Shown: positions 24,005 through 33,056 of the stretch, piece by piece
Layout of the letters: the number at the start of each line of letters is the position of its first letter
Numbering within the stretch: position 1 is the first letter of the stretch
NCBI GenBank assembly: GCA_016865865.1
Contig: VGOC01000011.1
Span: 1-54,921 of the forward strand
DNA from: Chloroflexota bacterium
Lineage (GTDB): Bacteria > Chloroflexota > Anaerolineae > Anaerolineales > UBA11858
Direction: 5' to 3'
DNA length: 54,921 nucleotides
Made by a program: the position numbers and the translations under genes
The notes under the pieces: model-generated
The model's input: only the letters and a program-made list of their open reading frames with translations
The model's database searches: none
Told to the model about the DNA's origin: nothing

Positions 24005-24905
24005 TTCTCGACAGGAGACGGTCACCGAGATATTCGACGAACGTTTCATGCGCCGCATGGAACGTATTGCTTTGTATGCGCAGAGATTCTTGCGCGGGGG
24101 AATTGCTGGTGAACACCGCAGCCTGCACTATATCCCGGCGGCTGAGTTCAGCGGTCACCGCGATTACACCCCTGGCGATGATCTGCGCTTCGTGGATTGG
24201 CCGGCTGCGGCTCGCAGCGATGATGTTCTCGTCAGGTTGGGGGATGCTCCTCAAGATGTGACTGTCTATTTCTTGCTCGATTGCAGCCAGTCTATGGATT
24301 TCGGCCAACCGACGAAAATGCTGGCAATGCAGCGTTTGGCAGCCGCGTTGGTGTATATCGCCCTGGCTCATGGGGACAAGACTGTGATCAGCCCTTTTTC
24401 GACGGGGATCGCCAACTCGTTTGGGCCTATCCAGGGGCGGACGCGCTTCACGGAGGTGCTGAGATTTATCAGCAATTTGGCTATCGTGGAACACACTTCG
24501 ATTACGGCCGCACTGCGCGCCGCAGCTGATCGGACTCCACGGGGTGGATTGTTGGTGATGATATCTGACTTGTTGACCAAAGAGCCCCTCGATATTGCTC
24601 TTCGCGGACTGATCTTGCCACGCTGGCAGGTGTTGATCTTGCATCTCCTCGACCCTCGCGAACTCGAACCGGATTTGCGCGGCAATCTGGCTTTGGAAGA
24701 TAGTGAAACTGGTCAACAGATGATGTATGATCTCGATGCGAAAACACTGGCTGAATACAAGCGTCGTGTCTCTGCCTGGTGCGATCAGATCGAGCATTCA
24801 TGCTTCTTGGCTGGAGCATCTTATGCGCGTTTCACCTGCGACCAGTCCCTTGAACGGTTGATTGTCCCTATGCTCCACCAGCGCCGTCTCTTGGAAGGAC
24901 GCTAA
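23970..24905 (+). CDS. DUF58 family protein
   Basis: 311 residues, no membrane segment. DUF58 hallmarks are HRDYTPGDDLRFVDWPAAAR, then VRLG, and a vWA-like fold beginning at LLDCSQSM, whose DxSxS metal-site motif is intact. Such proteins are encoded with MoxR ATPases and vWA proteins and are thought to be adaptors or clients in assembling metal-containing or membrane complexes. The start follows GAGG. The first 34 bp overlap the previous gene. The order here (DUF58, vWA, vWA, MoxR) places MoxR last, whereas moxR usually leads such operons. Confidence 0.88.
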   Translation: MRFEHIFRLDRDSRQETVTEIFDERFMRRMERIALYAQRFLRGGIAGEHRSLHYIPAAEFSGHRDYTPGDDLRFVDWPAAARSDDVLVRLGDAPQDVTVYFLLDCSQSMDFGQPTKMLAMQRLAAALVYIALAHGDKTVISPFSTGIANSFGPIQGRTRFTEVLRFISNLAIVEHTSITAALRAAADRTPRGGLLVMISDLLTKEPLDIALRGLILPRWQVLILHLLDPRELEPDLRGNLALEDSETGQQMMYDLDAKTLAEYKRRVSAWCDQIEHSCFLAGASYARFTCDQSLERLIVPMLHQRRLLEGR

Positions 24906-24913
24906 AGACTTCG

Positions 24914-26794
24914 ATGTCGTTCCTGACTCCTCTTGCTTTCGGTTTCCTCGGCATGCTGCCCGTTGTGGTGCTTTTGCACTTATTGCGTGAGCGACGCAAA
25001 GTCACGCGTATATCGAGCCTGCTCTTATGGTATTGGGCTGAAAAAGAGGTGCATGGTTCTCGTCTGCGCAGTGTTGTCTTCTCGATATTGTTGTTGATTC
25101 ATCTTGTCATTGCAGTCTTGCTGGCGCTAGCCCTATCGCGGCCGGTTCTGTCGGGATTTGCTGGGGACGTCGAACGAAATTTAATCCTTATTCTCGATGC
25201 AACCACCTCGATGGCAGCTACCGACATCCAGCCCTCACGTTTTTCTGCTGCGCAAACCAGGGCAGGAGAACTGCTGGCTGCCCTATCGGAGGGAGATACC
25301 TTCGTTGTGATCGAAATGCGGGCAACCTCGACCATCTTGAGTCGGGGCAGTTTCGAGGAGTGGTCCTGGGCGCGTGAGTTGATCGCTTTGTCGAAACCGA
25401 TCGGTGTGGGCGCAGAATGGCGAGGCGCGCTGATGTTAGCCAATGCTGTTGTTGATCCTGTTCGAGAGAATCGGATCATCGTCCTCAGCGATGCGGCGAT
25501 CCCTGATTTGAGCCCCGCCTTGACCCCCGTGATGTACGTTCAACCCGAATGGGAGATCATCAATTCGAACGACGATGGGATGGGCCAACAGGAGGTCGAG
25601 AATGTTGCCATTGTTGCGCTTACTTCCCGACCGCTCCTCTCCGGTGAAACCCAGGTTTTGATGCGAGCGGTCAATTATGCAAATCAGGATGTCGAGCGCA
25701 CCTTAAAGCTGTCGGTGGATGGGTTGCAGGCGGAGCAGAGAGATTTGAATATTCCGGCCAGTGGGATATTCGATCAAATCTGGACATTCACCCCGGATGT
25801 GGAGTTCATCGAAGTATTCCTGGTTGGCGCAGATGCCTTGTCCGATGATGACCAGGCCACTCTGGTGCTTGGCCAGGCCCCACTCGTCAAAACCCTGCTC
25901 GTCGCTCCACAGACCAACCCAGAGGGGGAAAGCAACGCCATCGAGGCCCTGCAGCACGGCCTGTCAGCCTTCCCCCAAGTCGTCCTGCGGGCTGTCACGC
26001 CGCAAGACTATCATCCGGCTTCGGGAGACGATCTGTATATCTTCATGGATTATCTTCCCGAAAAATTACCCAAGGGCAGCGTCCTGATTGTCAACCCCCC
26101 GATTGAAAATGCGCTCATCGAGGCCGGAGAACCACATGCAAATCTGAGTCCGATTACCGAGCCTGCTGCCGACCCCCTGGCGGCTGATATCGACTGGCGC
26201 GCCTTGCGAGTGGATCAGCTCACACCCTTGAGCTTGCCAGATTGGGCCAGCGTGGTGGTGTCCACCGCCGATGGGAAGCCCGTGATCTTCAGGGGCCGCA
26301 CAGATGAAACGACGCTGGTAGGTTTGGCCTTCGACTTACGGGATAGTAATTTGCCAGAGAAGTTAGCCTTTCCGATATTGCTATCCAACATTCTTACCGA
26401 ATTGGCAGCCAGGCATTTCCCGACCGCGCTCGAACCAGGTCTGGCATACAGCGTATCCCCTGGGCGTTTCCAGGAGGATATTCGTGTGATGGGCGCGGAT
26501 GGCCAGGAATGGGTGCTCGAACCTGGGTTCGACCCGATATTCCCGGGGGTGTTTTCCCCCGGCCTGTACACCGCGCGCGGGTTGGATGCTTCGGGGAACA
26601 GGTGGGAGGAGCGTTTTGCTGTGAATGTTGGCGCATCTATCGAGTCGGATTTGAATCCCCGGGTTGCGCCAGAAGCAAGCGTGGTTGCATTGCCAGAACC
26701 GGTTAGTTTGCAGAGTGATGTCGAAATCTGGCCTGGGCTGGTTTTTGCGCTATTAGCCATCCTGGCAATTGAAAGTTGGTTGGCATGGCGGTAA
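24914..26794 (+). CDS. BatA-like vWA membrane protein
   Basis: 626 residues. The N-terminus (FLTPLAFGFLGMLPVVVLLH) and second helix (~55-78) match the BatA/aerotolerance N-terminal domain. A vWA domain follows (~88-230): the metal site reads DATTSM, with Thr where Ser is usual in DxSxS, and it ends near IIVLSDAAI. Then come beta-rich extracytoplasmic domains (~235-600) and a C-terminal membrane helix (~607-622). Probably binds a partner protein through the vWA domain. It starts 8 bp after DUF58 and overlaps the next gene by 10 bp. Confidence 0.82.
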   Translation: MSFLTPLAFGFLGMLPVVVLLHLLRERRKVTRISSLLLWYWAEKEVHGSRLRSVVFSILLLIHLVIAVLLALALSRPVLSGFAGDVERNLILILDATTSMAATDIQPSRFSAAQTRAGELLAALSEGDTFVVIEMRATSTILSRGSFEEWSWARELIALSKPIGVGAEWRGALMLANAVVDPVRENRIIVLSDAAIPDLSPALTPVMYVQPEWEIINSNDDGMGQQEVENVAIVALTSRPLLSGETQVLMRAVNYANQDVERTLKLSVDGLQAEQRDLNIPASGIFDQIWTFTPDVEFIEVFLVGADALSDDDQATLVLGQAPLVKTLLVAPQTNPEGESNAIEALQHGLSAFPQVVLRAVTPQDYHPASGDDLYIFMDYLPEKLPKGSVLIVNPPIENALIEAGEPHANLSPITEPAADPLAADIDWRALRVDQLTPLSLPDWASVVVSTADGKPVIFRGRTDETTLVGLAFDLRDSNLPEKLAFPILLSNILTELAARHFPTALEPGLAYSVSPGRFQEDIRVMGADGQEWVLEPGFDPIFPGVFSPGLYTARGLDASGNRWEERFAVNVGASIESDLNPRVAPEASVVALPEPVSLQSDVEIWPGLVFALLAILAIESWLAWR

Positions 26795-29346
26795 CTATTC
26801 GTCACCCCGAATATCTATGGATCTGGCCTGCGTTGGCAGGGTTGGCGGTCTTCTTGGCGTATCGGCGCGCTTCACGCTCATGGCTGGCTATCCTCATCCG
26901 CTGGCTTTTGTTGGCTTTGCTGGTTCTGGCGGTTGCCGAACCTGTGTTGGGTGAAGGAGGGAGCCGCCAAACCATCGTCATTTTGGAAGATCAATCTGCT
27001 TCCTTGAATGAATCCGGGCAGGCGCAGGCGCTTCGGGTCGTAGAGCAGCTATTAACAATCTATCCCGCGGCGATTCTGAATGCTTTCTGCGCAACAACTC
27101 GCCCGCTGGCGACTCCCGGTGATAGTGAGATTGCTGAGGATTCCGAGTGCGAGGCAACCAACATCGAATCAGCCTTGAACCTTGCTGGCCAGATCATCGG
27201 CGCCGGGCAAGGCAGGGTCATTTTGATTTCCGATGGACAGGAAACCCATGGTTCTGCCGAGGAGGCTGCCCGGCGACTAGCTGTCAGGGACGTTCCGGTA
27301 GATGTCTGGTATATCTCCTCTCAGCTATCCATGGAAGATGTGCGTCTGGATCTGCTGACCGTGCCGCCGATCCTTTACGAGGGACAGGCCTTCGACGCTG
27401 AAGTCGAGATCACTGCTTCATTCGGAACATCGGCCACGTTGCGGCTTAGCGAAAAGGATATCGTCATCGCGGAGCGTGAGGTGAGGCTTGCGGAAGGCCT
27501 CAACACATTCCGCTTCCAACAAACGGCAAGGGAGGCAGGGTTGATTGGGCTTACTTTGGAAGTTTCCGCCGCCAGCGATGGGGTGCCTCAGAACAACACT
27601 GCCAGTGTGGTTGCCCAGGTGTATCCCGCGCCGCGTATTTTGATTGTATCCAATCAGCCCAATGAGGTATTCCATAGTGTTCTCCAAACGGTCGGAATCG
27701 AATTCGATGTGCTGAGCACAGCCGAATTGCCAACCCGAATGTCCGATCTGGCTAACTATCAGGTCATCTTGCTGGAGGATGTTGGCGCCAATGACTTCTC
27801 CCTGGAACAAATGGCGCTGATCGAGTCCTTCGTGCATGACGAGGGCCGCGGGTTGATCACCACAGGGGGCTCGCACAGCTATATCCTGGCGGGCGATAAG
27901 GGCACTCTATTAGAAACAGTGCGCCCGTTGGAGATGAAACCACCTCCCAAACCAGAGCAAGGCCAGGTGACTTTGCTATTGATTATTGACAACTCTGACA
28001 GTATGGCCGATCTCAGTGGATCTATGTTCGATAGCCCCGAAAAGATCGCCCTCGCTCGTCAGGCAGCGGTGCTGGCGAGCCAGGCGTTAGAGGCAGAGGA
28101 TTATTTAGGCATTCTCGTTTTCAGCGATACCCCGGAATGGATCATCAATTTCAAACAGGTGGGATCGGGCGCTTACCTGGCGGCGATCCACACACAAATT
28201 GCACAGATCACGACAATGAAGGGAACGAATATCAAAGCCGCCCTCGATGAGGGTCTACCAGCGCTCGTCGCGACGACGACCGGGGCTAGGTATGCGATCT
28301 TGCTGACCGATGGCCGCGACATCGAGCATGAGATTGGTGATTATGAACAAGTTATTCACGAAGCCCGACAGCAAAAAGTTACGCTTTCCACGATCGCGTT
28401 TGGGAAAGACGCCGACGTGGAGCTTCTTACCCAGTTTGCTGAATGGGGGCACGGGCGATTTTATAGCGTGGAGACTGCTGAGACGCTACCCGTTCTGATG
28501 GCCGAAGAAGCTGCTCGCATCAGTGAAGCGCCAGTAACGGAGGGAGCGTTTCCGCCTGAAGTTGGCGATATTCACCCAATTTTGGTTGGCCTTCTCCTTG
28601 ATTCGATGCCCATGCTGAGTGGCTATCATGCTCTCGAACCCAAATCATCTGCGGAAGTGATTTTACAAACTGGAGATGGAGACCCCATTCTGGCAGTCTG
28701 GCAGTATGGCCTAGGGCGTTGCGTAGCCTGGACATCCGACCTGGGTGAAGTATGGGCCAATGACTGGTTGACCTGGGAGGATTTCGGCAGGTTGTGGGCG
28801 CAGACGATCATCTATACGCTCCCTGATCCTTCCTTGGGTCAGTTGCGTCTTTCGACGGCGGTCAACGGTCAAACTGTGGCCATTACCGCTGAATCGCTTG
28901 ACGATGCCGGACGCCCTATCTCCCTTGCGCCTACCACAGTTACGATCATTGCCCCGGATGGAGTCAGTTCGGAAATCCCATTGTTAGAAGCGTTTCCCGG
29001 ACGATACCAACAGTCCGTGAAAGTTTCCATGAGCGGTCCTTATCACGTTATGGTCGTTCAAATGGCCGAACAGCAAGCACGTCGGGCTGAGGCAGGCTTT
29101 GTCATAGATTATTCTCGAGAATTTTTCTCTGATGGTTCTGGCGAAGCTTATCTTGCCACCCTGGCGACCATCACCGGTGGCCAGGTTCTTTCTGAGGAGA
29201 TACTTCGAAATCAAGCCGAAGCTGCAAATCCTATAGAAATTTCGAAGGTAATTCCTCTTTGGCCCTATTTATTGGCTGCGGCCGCGATTCTGTGGCCATT
29301 CGATATTGCCATTCGTCGTTGGCGCATGCCATGGCAATCATCCTAA
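26785..29346 (+). CDS. vWA-domain membrane protein with amidotransferase-like fold
   Basis: 853 residues. Two N-terminal membrane helices (~8-25, ~32-52), a first vWA-like segment (VILEDQSASLNE, ~65-170), an Ig-like region, a glutamine-amidotransferase-like segment (~270-370), a second, complete vWA domain starting at LLLIIDNSDSMADLS (~395-570) with intact DxSxS, GTN and LLTDGRD, further beta domains, and a final membrane helix (~830-845). Two metal-site domains in one chain suggest a scaffold protein. The ATG at 26785 is preferred to TTG 26776. MoxR follows after 12 bp. Confidence 0.78.
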   Translation: MAVTIRHPEYLWIWPALAGLAVFLAYRRASRSWLAILIRWLLLALLVLAVAEPVLGEGGSRQTIVILEDQSASLNESGQAQALRVVEQLLTIYPAAILNAFCATTRPLATPGDSEIAEDSECEATNIESALNLAGQIIGAGQGRVILISDGQETHGSAEEAARRLAVRDVPVDVWYISSQLSMEDVRLDLLTVPPILYEGQAFDAEVEITASFGTSATLRLSEKDIVIAEREVRLAEGLNTFRFQQTAREAGLIGLTLEVSAASDGVPQNNTASVVAQVYPAPRILIVSNQPNEVFHSVLQTVGIEFDVLSTAELPTRMSDLANYQVILLEDVGANDFSLEQMALIESFVHDEGRGLITTGGSHSYILAGDKGTLLETVRPLEMKPPPKPEQGQVTLLLIIDNSDSMADLSGSMFDSPEKIALARQAAVLASQALEAEDYLGILVFSDTPEWIINFKQVGSGAYLAAIHTQIAQITTMKGTNIKAALDEGLPALVATTTGARYAILLTDGRDIEHEIGDYEQVIHEARQQKVTLSTIAFGKDADVELLTQFAEWGHGRFYSVETAETLPVLMAEEAARISEAPVTEGAFPPEVGDIHPILVGLLLDSMPMLSGYHALEPKSSAEVILQTGDGDPILAVWQYGLGRCVAWTSDLGEVWANDWLTWEDFGRLWAQTIIYTLPDPSLGQLRLSTAVNGQTVAITAESLDDAGRPISLAPTTVTIIAPDGVSSEIPLLEAFPGRYQQSVKVSMSGPYHVMVVQMAEQQARRAEAGFVIDYSREFFSDGSGEAYLATLATITGGQVLSEEILRNQAEAANPIEISKVIPLWPYLLAAAAILWPFDIAIRRWRMPWQSS

Positions 29347-29358
29347 GGAGGCATAATT

Positions 29359-30360
29359 ATGACGACAATAAACGATCTTCGGGCGATCACCCTGGAAAAA
29401 TTCCTGACCCTGGCTCGATCTATCGAAGAAGAGGTGAGTAAAGTTATCGTTGGGCAGCGCGAGCTTATCCGCCACACGTTGATCGCTTTGCTTTCAGGAG
29501 GTAATGTGCTCTTGGAAGGCGTGCCTGGGTTGGGCAAAACTATGCTGGTTCGCACGCTGGCTCAAGCACTCGATTGCACTTTCAGTCGTGTCCAGTTTAC
29601 CCCAGACTTGATGCCCGCCGATATAGTTGGCACGATGATCCTAGTGGAAGATGAATCAGGAAACAGGATGTTTCGCTTCGAAGCCGGGCCGGTGTTTGCA
29701 AACTTACTTTTAGCCGACGAGATCAACCGCGCTACCCCTAAGACGCAATCGGCGTTGCTGGAGGCCATGCAAGAACATTCTGTTACTGTCTCGAAGACGA
29801 CGCATAAATTGAGTGAGCCATTCTTCGTGCTGGCTACGCAAAACCCGATCGAAATGGAAGGCACCTTCCCGCTGCCTGAAGCCCAACTCGACCGCTTCTT
29901 CTTCAAGTTGAATGTAGCATTTCCTTCCTGCGAAGAGCTGGTAGAGATCGCCAATCGCACCACAGGTGAAGGACTCCCTCAAGCCAGGCCAGTCGCCAGC
30001 GGATCCGATGTGATTGCTATGCAAGCGTTAGCTCGCGGGGTTCCAGTGCCAGAACATATTACCTCTTATGCAGCTCAATTAGTGCGCGTCACGCACCCTG
30101 ATGATGACAACGCCCCTGTTCTGGTGCGACGTTATGTCCGCTATGGCTCCAGCCCGCGCGGCATGCAAACTTTGATCCTGGGAGGAAAAGTCAACGCCTT
30201 ACTGGATGGACGCGCCAGCCTCGCCGCAGAAGATTTGCGGGAGATGGCCGCTCCTGCTCTACGTCACAGGCTGCTCTTGAACTTCGAGGCTCAAGCAGAG
30301 GGATTGACGCCTGATAGTATCATCCAGGAAGTGCTCGGGAAAACGAAAATTGTCTCGTGA
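29359..30360 (+). CDS. MoxR family AAA+ ATPase
   Basis: 333 residues, cytosolic. ATP-binding loop GVPGLGKTMLVRTLAQAL, Walker B LLADEINRATPKTQSALLEAM, sensor 1 FFVLATQNPIEMEGTFPLPE, AQLDRFFFKL and a C-terminal lid. MoxR ATPases act as chaperones that insert cofactors or assemble complexes together with vWA proteins, probably the two encoded just upstream. The strong AAGGAGG site lies 7 nt before ATG. It is the last gene of the cluster, with a terminator 35 bp after the stop. Confidence 0.92.
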   Translation: MTTINDLRAITLEKFLTLARSIEEEVSKVIVGQRELIRHTLIALLSGGNVLLEGVPGLGKTMLVRTLAQALDCTFSRVQFTPDLMPADIVGTMILVEDESGNRMFRFEAGPVFANLLLADEINRATPKTQSALLEAMQEHSVTVSKTTHKLSEPFFVLATQNPIEMEGTFPLPEAQLDRFFFKLNVAFPSCEELVEIANRTTGEGLPQARPVASGSDVIAMQALARGVPVPEHITSYAAQLVRVTHPDDDNAPVLVRRYVRYGSSPRGMQTLILGGKVNALLDGRASLAAEDLREMAAPALRHRLLLNFEAQAEGLTPDSIIQEVLGKTKIVS

Positions 30361-30394
30361 CCGATGGAAGCATGACCTAGTGCTATATAAAATC

Positions 30395-30428
30395 AAAACG
30401 CCCAAGGTCATTCCCTTTGGCGTTTTCC
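30395..30428 (+). terminator. hairpin terminator after the MoxR gene
   Basis: AAAACGCCCAAGG / CCTTTGGCGTTTT with a short loop; the T-run lies in the 3' arm. One internal mismatch. It closes the MoxR/vWA operon. Confidence 0.7.
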
Positions 30429-30436
30429 TACAGTCA

Positions 30437-30610
30437 GTACTTCACGAAAGAGGATCAAAGACCCGTCCTCGGGTCGCCCGGGGGATGGGCTTCCAATCTC
30501 TTTCATGATGTACCGATAGTCGGGACTTCACGAAAGAGGATCAAAGACCCGTCCTCGGGTCGCCAGGGGATGGGCTTCCAATCTCTTTCATGATGTACCG
30601 ATAGTCGGGA
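30437..30610. repeat. tandem pair of ~86-bp palindromic elements beside tRNA-Pro
   Basis: Two copies (30441-30526 and 30527-30610) differ at only a few bases. Each begins CTTCACGAAAGAGG, holds the small hairpin GACCCGTCCTCGGGTC, and ends in CTCTTTCATGATGTACCGA, an inverted match to its start, followed by TAGTCGGGA. The copy next to the tRNA runs into the tRNA 3' end (TCGGGA), so the repeat unit includes the last bases of the tRNA gene. Related to the element at 18837-18915. Confidence 0.8.
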
Positions 30611-30679
30611 TGGTGGGATTCGAACCCACGACCTCGCCGACCCGAACGGCGCGCGCTAGCCGGACTGCGCTACATCCCG
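30605..30679 (-). tRNA. tRNA-Pro (anticodon CGG)
   Basis: A full cloverleaf: acceptor CGGGATG / CATCCCG, D stem GCGC/GCGC, anticodon stem CGCCG/CGGCG with loop TTCGGGT (anticodon CGG, reading CCG), variable loop AGGTC, T stem GTGGG/CCCAC with TTCGAAT, discriminator A. CCA is not encoded. A strong promoter lies just upstream. Confidence 0.95.
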
Positions 30680-30692
30680 AGCATGCGGCGGG

Positions 30693-30721
30693 ATTATATC
30701 GTACCCGGATTGCTTTGGCAA
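30693..30721 (-). promoter_or_regulatory. sigma70 promoter of tRNA-Pro
   Basis: Reading the minus strand: TTGCCA (30721-30716), a 17-bp spacer and TATAAT (30698-30693), 14 bp before the tRNA 5' end. Confidence 0.8.
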
Positions 30722-30794
30722 GGTGCGCGCTCACAAACCTTTTTCAGGAAGTCCAACGCCCAATTTTCGGACACACGAACCGGGGCTGTCGAGG

Positions 30795-30800
30795 TATAAT
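30795..30800 (+). promoter_or_regulatory. possible -10 box for yebC-ruvC-ruvA
   Basis: TATAAT on the plus strand, ~310 bp before yebC, with no clear -35. MITE copy D now lies between it and yebC. The rest of the 428-bp spacer (30680-31107) holds the tRNA promoter, an imperfect hairpin and the MITE, and no gene. Confidence 0.35.
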
Positions 30801-30849
30801 CTTCTCTTGAGATAAAAGCCTTCTCAGTGGATATATTCTTGACAATTCC

Positions 30850-30940
30850 ACATTCGAATCGGAGAACCGTCCCGAAGGTTTTTTAGCGCGCTTTGTACTT
30901 TTGAGGATAACCTTCGGGCGGGTTCGACCAATCGAGACAT
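30850..30940. repeat. imperfect long hairpin, possibly an old MITE
   Basis: AACCGTCCCGAAGGTT (30865-30880) is an inverted match, 14 of 16, to AACCTTCGGGCGGGTT (30909-30924). Weaker pairing continues outward on both sides. No target duplication is clear. Confidence 0.5.
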
Positions 30941-30954
30941 TGCTAAGTGTATTT

Positions 30955-31066
30955 GTAACTACTCAGCCAAACGGGGAAGTTCCCGAAAAAAGGGTGTGCG
31001 AAGGGGGCGCAGCCCCCTTCGCACACCCTTTTTTCGGGCTAATCCGTTCGATGGCTGAGCAGTTAC
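30955..31066 (+). mobile_element. MITE family 1, copy D (upstream of yebC)
   Basis: A 112-bp element with a perfect 8-bp duplication GTGTATTT (30947-30954 and 31067-31074). The core is GGGTGTGCGAAGGGGGC, loop GCA and its exact complement, with AAAAAA/TTTTTT flanks. It lies 41 bp before yebC, in the presumed 5' leader. Confidence 0.93.
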
Positions 31067-31107
31067 GTGTATTTCACAATTTGTGACAAAAAAAGAGGAG
31101 TCAGGTT

Positions 31108-31863
31108 ATGTCTGGACATTCGAAGTGGTCTACCATTAAACGTAGAAAGGGCGCCGAAGACGCCAAGCGAGGCAAAATCTTCACCAGACTTGCCAGAGAA
31201 ATTGCCATCTCGGCCCGAAAAGGGGGCGGCGACCCAGAAATGAATACCGCCTTGAGTTTAGCAATCACCCGCGCCAAATCAGCCAACATGCCTAAAGAAA
31301 ATATCGAACGCGCCATCCGGCGCGGCACCGGCGAAGATAAAGACAGCGCGGCTTTCGAAGAGATCACCTATGAAGGGTATGCCCCCTTTGGCGTCGCCTT
31401 GATGATCGAGTGCGCCACCGATAATCGCAATCGCACAGTAGCCGACCTTCGCCATGTCCTGACTCATCATGGCGGCAGTATGGGCGAGGTCGGTTCAGTG
31501 GCCTGGCAATTCGCACAGTCGGCCTATTTCACGATTCCCGCAAAGGGGAATGACGAGGAAAAAATCTTCGAGTTGGCGGTCCTGGGCGGCGCGGATGATG
31601 TGATCAGTGACGACGATGAGATCGAAATCATCGGCAATGCATCTTCCTTCAAACCGGTCTACGAATTACTCGAGGGCGCGGGCATCGAATTCCATGAGGC
31701 CGGTCTGCGCATGATTCCTAAACAGGCGATAGACCTGAAAGTTGATCAAACCGTCAAGGTGTTGAAGGTCATCGAAGAGATAGAGGATCTGGATGATGTC
31801 CAGGACGTCTACTCGAATTTGAATATCACCGATGAGGCCCTGGCGGCCTTCTCGGCGGATTGA
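31108..31863 (+). CDS. yebC: YebC/TACO1 family protein
   Basis: 251 residues, full length for the family. The start MSGHSKWSTIKRRKGAEDAK and ARKGGGDPEMN are typical, as are KENIERAIRRGTGE and EGYAPFGVALMIE. Members are described as DNA-binding regulators or as translation factors helping at proline stretches; which applies here cannot be read from sequence. The start follows AGAGGAG by about 7 nt. It heads a set with ruvC (6 bp later) and ruvA, an order common in bacteria. Confidence 0.93.
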   Translation: MSGHSKWSTIKRRKGAEDAKRGKIFTRLAREIAISARKGGGDPEMNTALSLAITRAKSANMPKENIERAIRRGTGEDKDSAAFEEITYEGYAPFGVALMIECATDNRNRTVADLRHVLTHHGGSMGEVGSVAWQFAQSAYFTIPAKGNDEEKIFELAVLGGADDVISDDDEIEIIGNASSFKPVYELLEGAGIEFHEAGLRMIPKQAIDLKVDQTVKVLKVIEEIEDLDDVQDVYSNLNITDEALAAFSAD

Positions 31864-31869
31864 TCATTT

Positions 31870-32361
31870 ATGCTGGTCCTGGGGATTGACCCTGGTACGG
31901 CGACGACAGGGTATGGGTTGGTACGTGAGGATGATACGGGCAGGCTCTTCGCCGTGGATTTTGGGGTGGTGCGGTCTCCCGCGCAGGATACTATGCCCCA
32001 GCGCTTACTCCAGATCTATCATCAAATCCAAGAGATCGTTTCTCTCCACCGACCAGATAGCAGCGCGGTGGAGAAGCTGTTTTTTCAAAGCAATGTGCGC
32101 ACAGCCATGAGCGTCGGACAGGCCCGGGGTGTGGCCCTCCTGGCTCTGGCGGAAGCCCAGATTCCTGTTGCGGAATACACCCCCTTGGAGGTCAAACAGG
32201 CCGTTGTAGGATACGGCAACGCGGATAAAAAGCAGATACAACAGATGATCCGCGCTTTGCTAGGGCTGGAAGATATTCCAAAGCCCGACGATGCCGCGGA
32301 TGCTTTGGCTGTAGCCATTTGCCATTTGCACAGCTATCGGCTGGCTAATCTGCAGGAGTGA
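31870..32361 (+). CDS. ruvC: Holliday junction resolvase RuvC
   Basis: 163 residues. It cuts four-way DNA junctions during recombinational repair. The active-site acids are in GIDPGTATTGYGLV (Asp), VEKLFFQSN (Glu) and KPDDAADALAVAICH (two Asp). It follows yebC by 6 bp and precedes ruvA by 21 bp. ruvB is not in the window. Confidence 0.96.
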   Translation: MLVLGIDPGTATTGYGLVREDDTGRLFAVDFGVVRSPAQDTMPQRLLQIYHQIQEIVSLHRPDSSAVEKLFFQSNVRTAMSVGQARGVALLALAEAQIPVAEYTPLEVKQAVVGYGNADKKQIQQMIRALLGLEDIPKPDDAADALAVAICHLHSYRLANLQE

Positions 32362-32382
32362 GGCTCTTCAGGGAGTTTATCC

Positions 32383-32958
32383 ATGATCGCAAATATTACC
32401 GGGCGCGTAACGGATGTAAAATCGGATCGAGTGGTGATTACTGTCGGCGGAGTGGGTCTTTTCGTCTTCCTCCCAGAGCTCCTACGCCAGACCTTGCGAG
32501 CAGGGGAGACGATATCGCTGCATACCTATCTGGCTGTGCGTGAGGATTCGCTGACTTTATATGGTTTTGCCACCGCCGAGGAGCGGGAATATTTCGTCCT
32601 GCTGTTAGGTGTCAACGGCGTCGGGCCGCGCCTTGCTCTGGCGACCCTCTCGACGCTGAACCCCGCCGCCATCCGCCGGGCGGTAGTTTCAGAGCAGCCC
32701 GAGATGTTCACGCGCGTGCCCGGGATCGGGGCCAAAACCGCCCAACGAGTTTTGCTCCATCTCCAGGGACGGATCGAAACGCCTGGCGAACTGGAGGCCA
32801 TTGCCGGCTTTGCCGACGCCGACACCCAGGTTGTCGAAGCCCTGGTAGCTCTGGGGTATAGCGTCGTCGAAGCCCAGTCCGCCGTACAGAGCATCCCCAG
32901 GGACGCCCCCGACGACGTCGAAGAGCGCATCCGGCTGGCGTTGCAGTACTTTGCATAG
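32383..32958 (+). CDS. ruvA: Holliday junction branch migration protein RuvA
   Basis: 191 residues. It binds the four-way junction and loads RuvB. An N-terminal OB-fold (MIANITGRVTDVKSDRVVIT), the helix-hairpin-helix pair (GVNGVGPRLALATLS and VPGIGAKTAQRVLLHL) and a C-terminal RuvB-binding helix bundle (VEALVALGYSVVEAQSAV) are present. The motor RuvB must be encoded elsewhere. Confidence 0.96.
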   Translation: MIANITGRVTDVKSDRVVITVGGVGLFVFLPELLRQTLRAGETISLHTYLAVREDSLTLYGFATAEEREYFVLLLGVNGVGPRLALATLSTLNPAAIRRAVVSEQPEMFTRVPGIGAKTAQRVLLHLQGRIETPGELEAIAGFADADTQVVEALVALGYSVVEAQSAVQSIPRDAPDDVEERIRLALQYFA

Positions 32959-33056
32959 CAAAAACTAGACAATCCGTATTCTTTCGAGTATCATTTGTCA
33001 GCTTGTTGACCGTCGGAAAAGGCGACAAGTAGCCACTTTATTTCAAAGGACCATAC

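Noticed and set aside
31074-31086. TCACAATTTGTGA palindrome as a Rex operator before yebC
   Set aside because: Rex sites are TTGTGAA..TTCACAA; here the half-sites point the other way, and part is the MITE target duplication.
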